From Hydractinia symbiolongicarpus (Eukaryota > Cnidaria > Hydrozoa > Anthoathecata > Hydractiniidae): DNA of 64,000 bases. A program made the translations under genes and the position numbers. The stretch covers positions 6,136,001 through 6,200,000 of the forward strand of contig NC_079887.1 of assembly GCF_029227915.1 (NCBI RefSeq), written 5' to 3'. Below are positions 28,654 through 42,600 of the stretch, piece by piece (position 1 is the stretch's first letter; every line of letters begins with the position of its first letter). The notes under the pieces were generated by a model that worked only from the letters and a program-made list of their open reading frames with translations, searched no databases and was not told the DNA's origin.

Positions 28654-28828
28654 ATAATTCTTCATAATTTTTATACATTTTTCATAAAACTATAAACACA
28701 TTTTTGTCGGATTTGATTAGTTTCCTGTATATTTATAAGTATGTATTTATTTACTTTTTTATATCAGGAAGCTATATGTACATAGTTATTTCTCCGACGT
28801 TAAATAAATTAAGAAGAAGAAGAAGAAT
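28654..28828 (+). other. 3' UTR and GAA tail of the retrotransposon
   Basis: This is AT-rich non-coding DNA after the ORF2 stop, ending TTAAATAAATTAAGAAGAAG plus further GAA units. The terminal AAATTAAGAAGAA resembles the satellite's own AAATTAAGAAGAATG segment. The element end and the target family therefore share a short run that may have helped priming, or the likeness may be chance. Confidence 0.7.
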
Positions 28829-31800
28829 CCGAATACTATCGCTAAATACATGTTGGTACCAATATGTGACGAAACCGTTGTAAATGAAACGGATTTATAC
28901 CGCTAGAAAGGCAATGAAACGTAGACTTTGAAACTGTTCCTATTTATTCAGCACCTGTAAACGGCCAGGATTGGTCCAACAGTAAGAAAAGACTTATTTA
29001 TCTAAATTTTAAAATAAAGCGCTACCACAGAGCCTAATGCAATCGCTAAGTTCTGGCGTCAAATTAAGAAGAATGTTATTTCTTGGAGTCCAATTGTCTC
29101 ATTTATCACACTTATCAGGTCACAGCCCAAAGTTAGTTCAATTAAGTCCCACAGTCAATCGTTTCACTGTTAAAAGCGATGCAACCTAGCAATATCAGAA
29201 AAAATATCGCTAAACACATGTTGGTACGAATGTGTGACGCAACTGTTGTTACTGAAGTGGATTTATATCGTTAGAAAGTCAATGAAATGTAATTTTAAAA
29301 CTGTCGCGATTTCTTCAGCGCGCCATAACGGCTAGGATTGGTCCCACAGTAAAGAATGACTTATTTATCTAAATTTTTAAATAAAGCGCTACCACAGGGA
29401 CTAATGTAATTGCTGAATTCCAGCAATCACGTCAAATTAAGAAGAATGTTATTCCTTGGAGACCAATTGTCTTATTAATCACATTTATAAGGTCACAGTC
29501 CAGAATCAGTTCAATTAATTCCCACAGTCAATCGTTTCATTGTTGAAAGCGATACAACTTAGTAATATCAGAAAAAAATCACTAAATACATGTTGGTACG
29601 AATGTGTGACGCAACCGTTGCAACTCAAACGGATTGACACCGTTAAAAAGTCAATGAAATGGAGTTTTTGAAACTGTCTCTATTTCTTCAGCGCGCGATA
29701 ACGGCTAGGATTGATCCCACAGTAAAAAATGACTTATTTATCTTAATTTTTAAATAAAGCGCTACCACAACGCCCAGTGTAATCACTGAGTTCCAGCAAT
29801 CATGTCAAATTAAGAAGAATGTTATTTTTTTGTAGTCAAAATGGCTCAATTATCACATTTATAAGGTCAAAGTTCAAAGGCAGTTTAATTAAGTCCCACA
29901 GTTAATCGTTTCACTGTTGAAATCGATACAACTTAGTAATATCAGAAAAAAATCACTAAATACATGTTGGTACGAATGTGTGACGCAACCGTTGCAACTC
30001 AAACGGATTGACAGCGTTAGAAAGTCAATGAAATGTAGTTTTCGAAACTGTCTCTATTTCTTCAGCGCGCGATAACGGCTAGGATTGATCCCACAGTAAA
30101 AAATGACTTATTTATCTTAATTTTTAAATAAAGCGCTGCCACAACGCCCAGTGTAATCACTGAGTTCCAGCAATCATGTCAAATTAAGAAGAATGTTATT
30201 TCTTGTAGTCAAAATGGCTCAATTATCACATTTATAAGATCAAAGTCCAAAGGCAGTTTAATTAAGTCCCACAGTTAATCGTTTCACTGTTGAAAGCGAT
30301 ACAACTTAGTAATATCAGAAAAAAATCACTAAATACATGTTGGTACGAATGTGTGACGCAACCGTTGCAACTCAAACGGATTGACACCGTTAAAAAGCCA
30401 ATGAAATGGAGTTTTTGAAACTGTCTCTATTTCTTCAGCGCGCGATAACGGCTAGGATTGATCCCACAGTCAAAAATGATTTATTTATCTTAATTTTTAA
30501 ATAAAGCGCTACCACAACGCCCAGTGTAATCACTGAGTTCCATCAATCATGTCAAATTAAGAAGAATACATTTATAAGGTCAAAGTCCAAAGGCAGTTTA
30601 ATTAAGTCCCACAGTTAATCGTTTCACTGTTGAAAGCGATACAACTTAGTAATATCAGAAAAAAATCACTAAATACATGTTGGTACGAATGTGTAACGCA
30701 ACCGTTGTAACTCAAACGGATTGACACCGTTAGAAAGTCAATGAAATGTATTTTTTGAAACTGTCTCTATTTCTTCAGCGCGATTTAACGACTAGGATTG
30801 CTCCCACAGTAAAGAATGACTTATTTGTCTAAGTTTTTAAATAAAGCGCTACCGCAGAGCCTAATGTAATCGCTGAATTCCAGCAATCATGTCAAATTAG
30901 GAAGAATGTTATTCCTTCCTGTTAAAAGCGATGCAACCTAGCAATATCAGAAAAAATATCGCTAAATACATGTTGGTACGAATATGTGACGCAACCGTTG
31001 TAACTCAAACGGATTGACACCGTTAGAAAGTCAATGAAATGTATTTTTTGAAACTGTCTCTATTTCTTCAACGCGCCATAACGGCTAGGATTGGTCCCAC
31101 AGTAAAGAATGACTTATTTATCTAAATTTTTAAATGAAGCGCTACCACAGCGACCAATGTAATCGCTAAGTTCCGGCGTCAAATTAAGAAGAATGTTATT
31201 TCTTGGAGTCCAATTGTCTCATTTATCACACTTATCAGGTCACAGTCCAAAGTTAGTTCAATTAAGTCCCACAGTCAATCGTTTCACTGTTAAAAGCGAT
31301 GCAACCTAGCAATATCAGAAAAAATATCGCTAAATACATGTTGGTACGAATGTGTGACGCAACTGTTGTAACTCAAACGGATTGACACCGTTAAAAAGTC
31401 AATGAAATGGAGTTTTTGAAACTGTCTCTATATCTTCAGCGCGCGCTAACGGCTAGGATTGGTCCCACAGTATAAATGACTTATTTATCTAAATCTTTAA
31501 AGGACGTGCTACCACAGGGTCCACTGTAATGGCTGAGTTCCCACAATCATGTCAAATTAAGAAGAATGTTATTTCTTGGAGTCCAATTGTCTCATTTATC
31601 ACATTTATCAGGTCACAGTCCAAAGTTAGTTCAATTAAGTCCAACAGTCAATCGTTTCACTGTTAAAAGCGATGCAGCCTAGTATTATCAGAAAAATATC
31701 GCTAAATACATGTTGGTACGAATATGTGACGCAACCGTTGTAATTCAAACGGATTTATACCGCTAGAAAGTCAATGAAATGTAGTCTTTGAAACTGTTCC

Positions 31801-34800
31801 TATATATTCAGCGCGACTTATTTATCTAAGTTTTTAAATAAAGCTCTACCACAGTGCCTAATGAAACCGCTGAATTCCAGCAATCATGTCAAATTAAGAA
31901 GAATGTTATTCCTTGGAGACCAATTGGCTCATTTATCACATTTATAAGGTCACAGTCCAGAATCAATTCAATTAATTCCCACAGTCAATCATTTCATTGT
32001 TAAAAGCATTACAACTTAGTAATATCGGAAGAAAATCACTAAATACATGTTGGAACGAATATATGACGCGACTGTTGCAACATAAACGGATTGGCAGCGT
32101 TAGAAAGTCAATGAAATGTAGCTTTTGAAACTGTCTCTATTTCTTCAGCGCGCGATAACGGATTGATACCGTTAGAAAGTCAATGAAATGTAGTTTTTGA
32201 AACTGTCTCTATTTCTTCAGCGCGCGATAACGGCTAGTATTGATCCCACAGTAAAAAATGACTTATTTATCTTAATTTTTAAATAAAGCGCTACCACAAC
32301 GCCCAGTGTAATCACTGAGTTCCAGCAACCATGTCAAATTAAGAAGAATGTTATTTCTTGTAGTCAAAATGGCTCATTTATCACATTTATAAGGTCAAAG
32401 TCCAAATGCAGTTTAATTAAGTCCCACAGTCAATCGTTTCACTGTTGAAAGCGATACAACTTAGTAATATCAGAAAAAAATTACTAAATACATGTTGGTA
32501 CGAATGTGTGACGCAACCGTTGTAACTCAAACGAATTGACACCGTTAAAAAGTCAATGAAATGGAGTTTTTGAAACTGTCTATATATCTTCAGCCCGCGC
32601 TAACGGCTAGAATTGGTCCCACAGTATAAATGACTTATTTATCTAAATCTTTAAAGGACGCGCTACCACAGGGTCCACTGTAATGGCTAAGTTCCCACAA
32701 TCATGTCAAATTAAGAAGAATGTTATTTCTTGTAGTCAAAATGGCTCATTTATCACATCTATAAGGTCACAGTCCAAAATCAGTTCAATTAAGTCCCACA
32801 GTCAATCGTTTCACTGTTAAAAGCGATGCAACCTAGTAATGTGAGAAAGATACCGCTAAATACATGTTGGTACGAATATGTGACGCAACTGTTGTAACTG
32901 AAACGGATTGATACCGTTAGAAAGTCAATGAAATTTAGTTTTTGAAACTGTCTCTATTTCTTCAGCGCGATTTAACGGCTAGGATTGCTCACACAGTAAA
33001 GAATGACTTATTTGTCTAAGTTTTTAAATAAAGCGCTACCACAGAGCCTAATGTAATCGCTAAATTCCAGCAATCATGTCAAATTAGGAAGAATGTTATT
33101 CCTTCCTATTAAAAGCGATGCAACCTAGCAATATCAGAAAAAATATCGCTAAATACATGTTGGTACGAATATGTGACGCAACCGTTGTAACTCAAACGGA
33201 TTGACACCGTTGGAAAGTCAATGAAATGTAGTTTTTGAAACTGTCTCTATTTCTTCAGCGCGCGATAACGGCTAGGATTGGTCCCACAGCAAAGAATTAC
33301 TTATTTATCTAAATTTTTAAATGAAGCGCTACCACAGCGCCCAATGTAATCGCTAAGTTCCGGCGTCAAATTAAGAAGAATGTTATTTCTTGGAGTCCAA
33401 TTGTCTCATTTATCACACTTATCAGGTCACAGTCCAAAGTTAGTTCAATTAAGTCCAACAGTCAATCGTTTCACTGTTAAAAGCGATGCAGCCTAGTATT
33501 ATCAGAAAAATATCGCTAAATACATGTTGGTTCGAATATGTGACGCAACCGTTGTAATTCAAACGGATTTATACCGCTAGAAAGTCAATGAAATGTAGTC
33601 TTTGAAACTGTTCCTATATATTCAGCGCGACTTTATTTATCTAAGTTTTTAAATAAAGCTCCACCACAGTGCCTAATGAAACCGCTGAATTCCAGCAATC
33701 ATGTCAAATTAAGAAGAATGTTATTCCTTGGAGACCAATTGGCTCATTTATCACATTTATAAAGTCGCAGTCCAGAATCAGTTCAATTAATTCCCACAGT
33801 CAATCGTTTTACTGTTAAAAGCAATACAAATTAGTAATATCGGAAGAAAATTACTAAATACATGTTGGTACGAATATGTGACGCGACCGTTGCAACTCAA
33901 ACGGATTCACAGCGTTAGAAAGTCAATGAAATGTAGTTTTTGAAACTGTCTCTATTTCTTCACCGCGCGATAACGGCTAGGATTGATCCCGCAGTAACAA
34001 ATGACAAATTTATCCTAATTTTTAAATAAAGCGCTACCACAACGCCCATTGTAATCGCTGAGTTCCAGCAATCATGTCAAATTAAAAAGAATGTTATTAC
34101 TTGTAGTCAAACTGGCTCATCTATCACATTTATAATGTCAAAGTCCAAAATTAGTTCAATTAAGTCCCACAGTCAAACGCTTCACTTTTAAAAGCGATGC
34201 AACCTAGTAATATCCGAATACTATCGCTAAATACATGTTGGTACCAATATGTGACGCAACCGTTGTAAATCAAGCGGATTTATACCGCTAGAAAGTCAAT
34301 GAAACGTAGACTTTGAAACTGTTCCTTTTTATTCAGCGCCTGCTAACTGCCAGGATTGGTCCAACAGTAAGAAAAGACTTATTCATCTACATTTTAAAAT
34401 AAAGCGCTACCACAGGGTCCACTGTAATCGCTGAGTTCCCACAATCATGTCAAATTAAGAAGAATGTTATTTCTTGTAGTCAAAATGGCTCATTTATCAC
34501 ATTTATAAGGTCACAGTCCAAAATCAGTTCAATTAAGTCCCACAGTCAATCGTTTCACTGTTAAAAGCGATGCAACTTAGCAATATCAGAAAAAATATCG
34601 CTAAATACATGTTGGTACGAATATGTGACGCAACCGTTGTAACTCAAACGGATTGACACCGTTAGAAAGTCAATGAAATGTAGTTTTTGAAACTGTCTCT
34701 ATTTCTTCAGCGCGTGATAACGGCTAGGATTGGTCCCACAGTAAAGAATGACTTATTTATCTAAATTTTTAAATGAAGCGCTACCACAGCGCCCAATGTA

Positions 34801-35929
34801 ATCGCTAAGTTCCGGCGTCAAATTAAGAAGAATGTTATTTCTTGGAGTCCAATTGTCTCATTTATCACACTTATCAGGTCACAGTCCAAAGTTAATTCAA
34901 TTAAGTCCCACAGTCAATCGTTTCACTGTCAAAAGCGATGTAACCTAGCAATATCAGAAAAAATATCGCTAAATACATGTTGGTACGAATATGTGACGCA
35001 ACTGTTGTTACTGAAGTGGATTGATACCGTTAGAAAGTCAATGAAATGTTATTTTTGAAACTGTCGCGATTTCTTCAGCGCGCCATAACGGCTAGGATTG
35101 GTCCCACAGTAAAGAATGACTTATATATCTAAATTTTTAAATGAAGCGCCACCACAGCGCCCAACATAATCGCTGAGTTCCGGCGTGAAATTAAGAAGAA
35201 AGTTATTTCTTGGAGTCCAATTGTCTCATGTATCACATTTATCAGGTCACAGTCCAAAGTTAGTTCAATTAAGTCCAATAGTCAATCGTTTCACTGTTAA
35301 AAGCGATGCAGCCTAGTCATATCTGAAAAATATCGCTAAATACATGTTGGTACGAATATGTGACGCAACCGTTGTAATTCAAACGGATTTATACCGCTAG
35401 AAAGTCAATGAAATGTAGTTTTTGAAACTGTTCCTATATATTCAGCGCGACTTATTTATCTAAGTTTTTAAATAAAGCGCCACCACAGAGCCTAATGCAA
35501 TCGCTGAATTCTAGCAATCATGTCAAATTAAGAAGAATGTTATTCCTTGGAGACCAATTGGCTCATTTATCACATTTATAAGATCACGGTCCAGAATCAG
35601 TTCAATTAATTCCCACAGTCAATCGTGTCACTGTTACAAGCAATACAACTTAGTTATATTGGAAGAAAGTCACTAAATACATGTTGCTACGAATATGTGA
35701 TGCAACCGTTGTAATTCAAGCGGATTGACACCGTTAGAAACTCAATGAAATGTAGTTTTTGAAACTGTCTCTATTTCTTCAGCGCGCGCTAACGGCTAGG
35801 ATTGGTCCCACAGTATAAATGACATATTCATCTAAATCTTTAAATGAAGCGCTACCACAGGGTCCACTGTAATCGCTGAGTTCCCACAATCATGTCAAAT
35901 TAAGAAGAATGTTATTCCTTGGAGACCAA

Positions 35930-37425
35930 TTGGCTCATTTATCACATTTATCAGGTCACAGTCCAGAATCTGTTAAATTAAGTCCCACAGTCAATCGTTT
36001 CACTGTTAAAAGCGATGCAACCTAGTAATATCAGAAACAATATCGCTAAATACATGTTGGTACGAACATGTGACCCAACCGTTGTAACTCAAACGGATTG
36101 ACACCGTTAGAAAGTCAATGAAATGTAGTTTTTGAAACTGTCTCTATTTTTTCAGCGCGCGATAACGGCTAGGATTGGTCCCACAGTAAAAAATGTCTTA
36201 TTTAACTTAATTTTTAAATAAAGCGCTACCACAGCGCCCAGTGTAATAACTGAGTTCCAGCAATCATGTCAAGTTAAGAAGATTGTTATTTCTTGTAGTT
36301 AAAATGGCTCATTTATCACATTTATAAGGTCAAAGACCAAAGGCAGGTTAATTTAGTCCCACAGTCAATCGTTTCACTGTTGAAAGCGATGCAACCTAGT
36401 AATATCAGAAACAAATCACTAAATACATGTTGGTACGAATGTGTGACGCAACCGTTGTAACTCAAAGAAATTGACACCGTTAAAAAGTCAATGAAATGGA
36501 GTTTTTGAAACTGTCTCTATATCTTCAGCGCGCGCTAACGGCTAGGATTGGTCCCACAGTATAAACGACATATTCATCTAAATCTTTAAATGAAGCGCTA
36601 CCACAGGGTCCACTGTAATCGCTGAGTTCCCACAATCATGTCAAATTAAGAAGAATGTTATTTCTTGTAGTCAAAATGGCTCATTTATCACATTTATAAG
36701 GTCAATGTCCAGAATCTGTTAAATTAAGTCCCACAGTCAATCGTTTCACTGTTAAAAGCGATGCAACCTAGTAATATCAGAAACAATATCGCTAAATACA
36801 TGTTGGTACGAACATGTGACCCAACCGTTGTAACTCAAACGGATTGACACCGTTAGAAAGTCAATGAAATGTAGTTTTTGAAACTGTCTCTATTTTTTCA
36901 GCGCGCGATAACGGCTAGGATTGGTCCCACAGTAAAAAATGTCTTATTTAACTTAATTTTTAAATAAAGCGCTACCACAGCGCCCAGTGTAATAACTGAG
37001 TTCCAGCAATCATGTCAAGTTAAGAAGATTGTTATTTCTTGTAGTTAAAATGGCTCATTTATCACATTTATAAGGTCAAAGACCAAAGGCAGGTTAATTT
37101 AGTCCCACAGTCAATCGTTTCACTGTTGAAAGCGATGCAACCTAGTAATATCAGAAACAAATCACTAAATACATGTTGGTACGAATGTGTGACGCAACCG
37201 TTGTAACTCAAAGAAATTGACACCGTTAAAAAGTCAATGAAATGGAGTTTTTGAAACTGTCTCTATATCTTCAGCGCGCGCTAACGGCTAGGATTGGTCC
37301 CACAGTATAAACGACATATTCATCTAAATCTTTAAATGAAGCGCTACCACAGGGTCCACTGTAATCGCTGAGTTCCCACAATCATGTCAAATTAAGAAGA
37401 ATGTTATTTCTTGTAGTCAAAATGG
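35930..37425. repeat. Satellite sub-block: tandem 746-bp dimer duplication
   Basis: GAATCTGTTAAATTAAGTCC occurs at 35,966 and 36,712, exactly 746 bp apart, and the sequence between is nearly identical in the two copies, including the unusual GACCCAACCG and CTCAAAGAAATTG variants. This is a recent two-monomer duplication inside otherwise diverged satellite. Boundaries are approximate. Confidence 0.85.
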
Positions 37426-39699
37426 CTCATTTATCACATTTATAAGGTCAATGTCCAAAATCAGTTCAATTAAGTCCTACAGTCAATCGTTGCACTGTTA
37501 AAAGCGATGCAACCTAGTAATGTGAGAAATATATCGCTAAATACATGTTGGTACGAATATGTGACGCAACTGTTGTAACTTAAACGGATTGATACCGTTA
37601 GAAAGTCAATGAAGTTTAGTTTTTGAAACTGTCTCTATTTCTTCAGCGCGATTTAACGGCTAGGATTGCTCCAACAGTAAAGAATGACTTATTTGTCTAA
37701 GTTTTTAAATAAAGCGCTACCACAGGGCCTAATGTAATCGCTGAATTCCAGCAATCATGTCAAATTAGGAAGAATGTTATTCCTTGGAGACCAATTGGCT
37801 CATTTATCACATTTGTAAGGCCACAGTCCAGAATCATTTCAATTAATTCCCACAGTCAATCGTTTCACTGTTAAAAGCAATACAACTTAGTAATATCGGA
37901 AGAAAATCACTAAATACATGTTGGTACGAATATGTGACGCAACCGTTGTAGCTCAAACGGATTGACACCGTTAGAAAGTCAATGAAATGTAGTTTTTGAA
38001 ACTGTCTCTATTTCTTCAGCGCGCGATAACGGCTAGGATTGGTCCCACGGTAAAGAATGACTTGTTTATCTAAATTTTTAAACGAAGCGCTATCACAGCG
38101 CCCAATGTATTCGCTGAGTTCCGGCAATCACGTCAAATTAAGAAGAATGTTATTTCTTGTAGTCAAAATGGCTCATTTATCACATTTATAAGGTCAAAGT
38201 CCAAATGCAGTTTAATTAAGTCCCACAGTCAATCGTTTCACTGTTGAAAGCGATACAACTTAGTAATATCAGAAAAAAATCACTAAATACATGTTGGTAC
38301 GAATGTGTGACGCAACCGTTGTAACTCAAACGGATTGACACCGTTAAAAAGTCAATGAAATGGAGTTTTTGAAACTGTCTCTATATCTTCAGCGCGCGCT
38401 AACGGCTAGGATTGGTCCCACAGTATAAATGACTTATTTATCTAAATCTTTAAATGAAGCGCTACCACAGGGTGCACTGTAATCGCTGAGTTCCCACAAT
38501 CATGTCAAATTAAGAAGAATGTTATTTCTTGTAGTCAAAATGGCTGATTTATAACATTTATAAGGTCACAGTCCAAAATCAGTTCAATTAAGTCCCACAG
38601 TCAATCGTTTCATTGTTAAAAGCGATGCAACCTAGCAATATCAGAAAAAATATTGCTAAATACATGTTGGTACGAATATGTGACGCAAACGTTGTAACTC
38701 AAACGCATTGACACCGTTAGAAAGTCAATGAAATGTAGTTTTTGAAACTGTCTCTATTTCTTCAGCGCGCGATAACGGCTAGGATTGGTCCCAAGTAAAG
38801 AATGACTTATTTATCTAAATTTTTAAATGAAGCGCTGCCACAGCGCCCAATGTAATCGCTAAGTTCCGGCGTCAAATTAAGAAGAATGTTATTTCTTGGA
38901 GTTCAATTGTCTCATTTATCACACTTATCAGGTCACAGTCCAAAGTTAGTTCAATTAAGTCCCACAGTCAATCGTTTCACTGTTAAAAGCGATGCAACCT
39001 AGCAATATCAGAAAAAATATCGCTAAATACATGTTGGTACGAATATATGACGCAACTGTTGCTACTGAAGTGGATTGATACCGTTAGAAAGTCAATGAAA
39101 TCTAATTTTTGAAACTGTCGCGATTACTTCAGCGCGCCATAACGGCTAGGATTGGTCCCACAGTAAAGAATGACTTATTTATCTAAATTTTTAAATGAAG
39201 CGCCACCACAGCGCCCAACGTAATCGCTGAGTTCCGGCGTGAAATTAAGAAGAATGTTATTTATTGGAGTCCAATTGCCTCATTTATCACATTTATAAGG
39301 TCAAAGTCCAAATGCAGTTTAATTAAGTCCCACAGTCAATCGTTTCACTGTTGAAAGCGATACAACTTAGTAATATCAGAAAAAAATCACTAAATACATG
39401 TTGGTACGAATGTGTGACGCAACCGTTGTAACTCAAACGGATTGACACCGTTAAAAAGTCAATGAAATGGAGTTTTTGAAACTGTCTCTATATCTTCAGC
39501 GCGCGCTAACGGCTAGGATTGGTCCCACAGTATAAATGACTTATTTATCTAAATCTTTAAATGAAGCGCTACCACAGGGTGCACTGTAATCGCTGAGTTC
39601 CCACAATCATGTCAAATTAAGAAGAATGTTATTACTTGTAGTCAAAATGGCTGATTTATAACATTTATAAGGTCGCCGTCCAGAATCAGTTCAATTAAT

Positions 39700-42600
39700 T
39701 CCCACAGTCAATCGTTTTACTGTTAAAAGCAATACAACTTAGTAATATCGGAAAAAAAACACTAAATACATGTTGGTACGAATATGTGACGCGACCGTTG
39801 CAACTCAAACGGATTCACAGCGTTAGAAAGTCAATGAAATGTAGTTTTTGAAACTGTCTCTATTTCTTCAGCGCGTGCTATTGGCTAGGATTGGTCCCAC
39901 AGTAAAAATTGACTTTCTTATCTAAATATTTAAATGAAGCGCTACCACAGCGCCCAGTGTAATCGCTGAGTTACGGCGTCAAATTAAGAAGAATGTTATT
40001 TCTTGGAGTCCAATTCTGTCATTTATCACATTTATCAGATCACAGTCCAAAGTTAGTTCAATTAAGTCCCACAGTCAATCGTTTCACTGTTAAAAGCGAT
40101 GCAACCTTGCAATATCAGAAGAATATCGCTAAATACATGTTGGTACGAATATGTGACGCAACTGTTGTAACTGAAGTGGAATGATACCGTTAGAAAGTCA
40201 ATGAAATGAAATTTTTGAAACTGTCGCTATTTCTTCAGCGCGCCATAACGGCTAGGATTAGTCCCACAGTAAAGAATCAATTATTTATCTAAATTTTTAA
40301 ATAAAGCGCCACCACCGCGCCCAACGTAATCGCTGAGTTCCGGCGTCAAATTAAGGAGAATGTTATTTCTTGGAGTCCAATTGTCTCATTTATCACATTT
40401 ATCAGGTCACAGTCCAAAGTTAATTTAATTAAGTCCCACAGTCAATCGTTTCACTGTTAAAAGCGATGCAGCCTAGTATTATCAGGAAAATATCGCTAAA
40501 TACATGTTGGTACAAATATGTGACGCAACCGTTGTAACCCAAACAGATTTAAACCGCTAGAAAGTCAATGAAATGTAGTGTTTGACAATGTTCCTATTTT
40601 TTCAGCGCGTGCTAACGGCCAGGATTTGTCCCACAGTAAGAAATGACTTATTTACCTTAATTTTTAAATAAAGTGCTACCACAGCGCCCAGTGTAATCAC
40701 TGAGTTCCCACAGTCATGCCAAATTAAAAAGAATGTTATTTCTTGGATTCCAAGTGTCTCACTTATAACATTTATAAGGTCACAGTCCAAAATCAGTTCA
40801 ATTAAGTCCCACAGTCAATCGTTTCACTGTTAAAAGCAATACAACTTAGTAATATTGGAAGAAAATCACTAAATACATGTTGGTACGAACATGTGACACA
40901 ACTGTTGTAACTCAATCGGACTGACACCGTTAGAAAGTCAGTGAGATGTAGTTTTTGAACTGTCGTTATTTCTTCTGCGCGTGATAACGGCTAGGATTGG
41001 CCCCACAGTAAAAATTGACTTTCTTATCTGAATTTTTAAATGAAGCGCTACCACAGCGCCCAGTGTAATCGCTGAGTTACGGCGTCAAATTAAGAAGAAT
41101 GTTATTTCTTGGAGTCCAATTGTCTCATTTATCACATTTATCAGGTCACAGTCCAAAGTTAGTTCAATTAAGTCCCACAGTCAATCGTTTCACTGTTAAA
41201 AGCGATGCAACCTAGCAATATCAGAAAAATATCGCTAAATACATGTTGGTACGAATATGTGACGCAACTGTTGTAACTGAAGTGGATTGATACCGTTAGA
41301 AAGTCAATGAAAAGTAATTTTTGAAACTGTCGCTATTTTTTCAGCGCGCCATAACGGCTAGGATTGGTCCCACAGTAAAGAATGACTTATTTATCTAAAT
41401 TTTTAAATGAAGCGCCACCACCGCGCACAACGTAATCGCTGAGTTCCAGCAATCATGTCAAATTAAGAAGAATGTTATTTCTTGGAGTCCAATTGGCTCA
41501 TTTATCACATTTATAAGAACACAGTCCAGAATCAGTTCAATTAATTCCCACAGTCAATCGTTTCAGTTTTAAAAGCAACCCAACTTAGTAATATTGGAAG
41601 AAAATCACTAAATACATGTTGGTACGAATATGTGACGCAACCGTTGTAACTCAAACGGATTGACACCGTTAGAAAGTCATTGAAATGTAATTTTTGAAAC
41701 TGTGTCTATTTCTTCAGCGCGCGATAACGGCTAGGATTGGTCCCACAGAAAAAAATCACTTATTTACCTTAATTTTTAAATAAAGCGCTACCACAGCGCC
41801 CAGTGTAATCACTGAGTTCCCACAATCACGCCAAATTAGAAAGAATGTTATTTCTTGGAGTCCAAGTGTCTCACTCTTAACATTTATAAGGTCACAGTCC
41901 AAAATCAGTTCAATTAAGTCCCACAGTCAATGGTTTCACTGTTAAAAGCGATGCAACCTAGAAATATAAGAAAAAATATCGCTAAATACATGTTGGTACG
42001 AACATGTGACACAACCGTTGAAACTGAAGCGGATTGATACTGTTAGAAAGTCAATGAAATTTAGTTTTTGAAACTGTCTCTATTTCTTCAGCGCGCGATA
42101 ACGGCTAGGATTGATCCCACAGTAAAGAATGACTTATTTATCTAAATTTTTAAATGAAGCGCTACCACAGCGCCCAATGTAATCGCTAAGTTCCGGCGTC
42201 AAATTAAGAAGAATGTTATTTCTTGGAGTCCAATTGTCTCATTTATCACACTTATCAGGTCACAGTCCAAAGTTAGTTCAATTAAGTCCCACAGTCAATC
42301 GTTTCACTGTTAAAAGCGATGCAACCTAGCAATATCAGAAAAAATATCGCTAAATACATGTTGGTACGAATATGTGACGCAACTGTTGTTACTGAAGTGG
42401 ATTGATACCGTTAGAAAGTCAATGAAATCTAATTTTTGAAACTGTTGCGATTACTTCAGCGCGCCATAACGGCTAGGATTGGTCCCACAGTGAAGAATGA
42501 CTTATTTATCTAAATTTTTAAATGAAGCGCCACCACAGCGCCCAACGTAATCGCTGAGTTCCGGCGTGAAATTAAGAAGAATGTTATTTATTGGAGTCCA

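Larger units (their letters stand above)
27770..28828 (+). mobile_element. 5'-truncated CR1/Jockey-type non-LTR retrotransposon inserted in the satellite
   Basis: A 1.06-kb segment unrelated to the satellite interrupts one monomer. On the left the monomer stops at CTAGTAATGTCC. On the right it resumes at ATCCGAATACTATCG, where the family normally reads CTAGTAATATCCGAATACT, so any target duplication is at most about four bases. The insert carries the C-terminal half of a reverse transcriptase reading frame on the + strand, then an AT-rich 3' untranslated region, and ends AAATTAAGAAGAAGAAGAA, a short trinucleotide tail typical of CR1/L2-like elements lacking poly(A). The 5' end is lost, as is usual for target-primed reverse transcription. 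It is a single copy and absent from the neighbouring HOR units. Confidence 0.9.
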
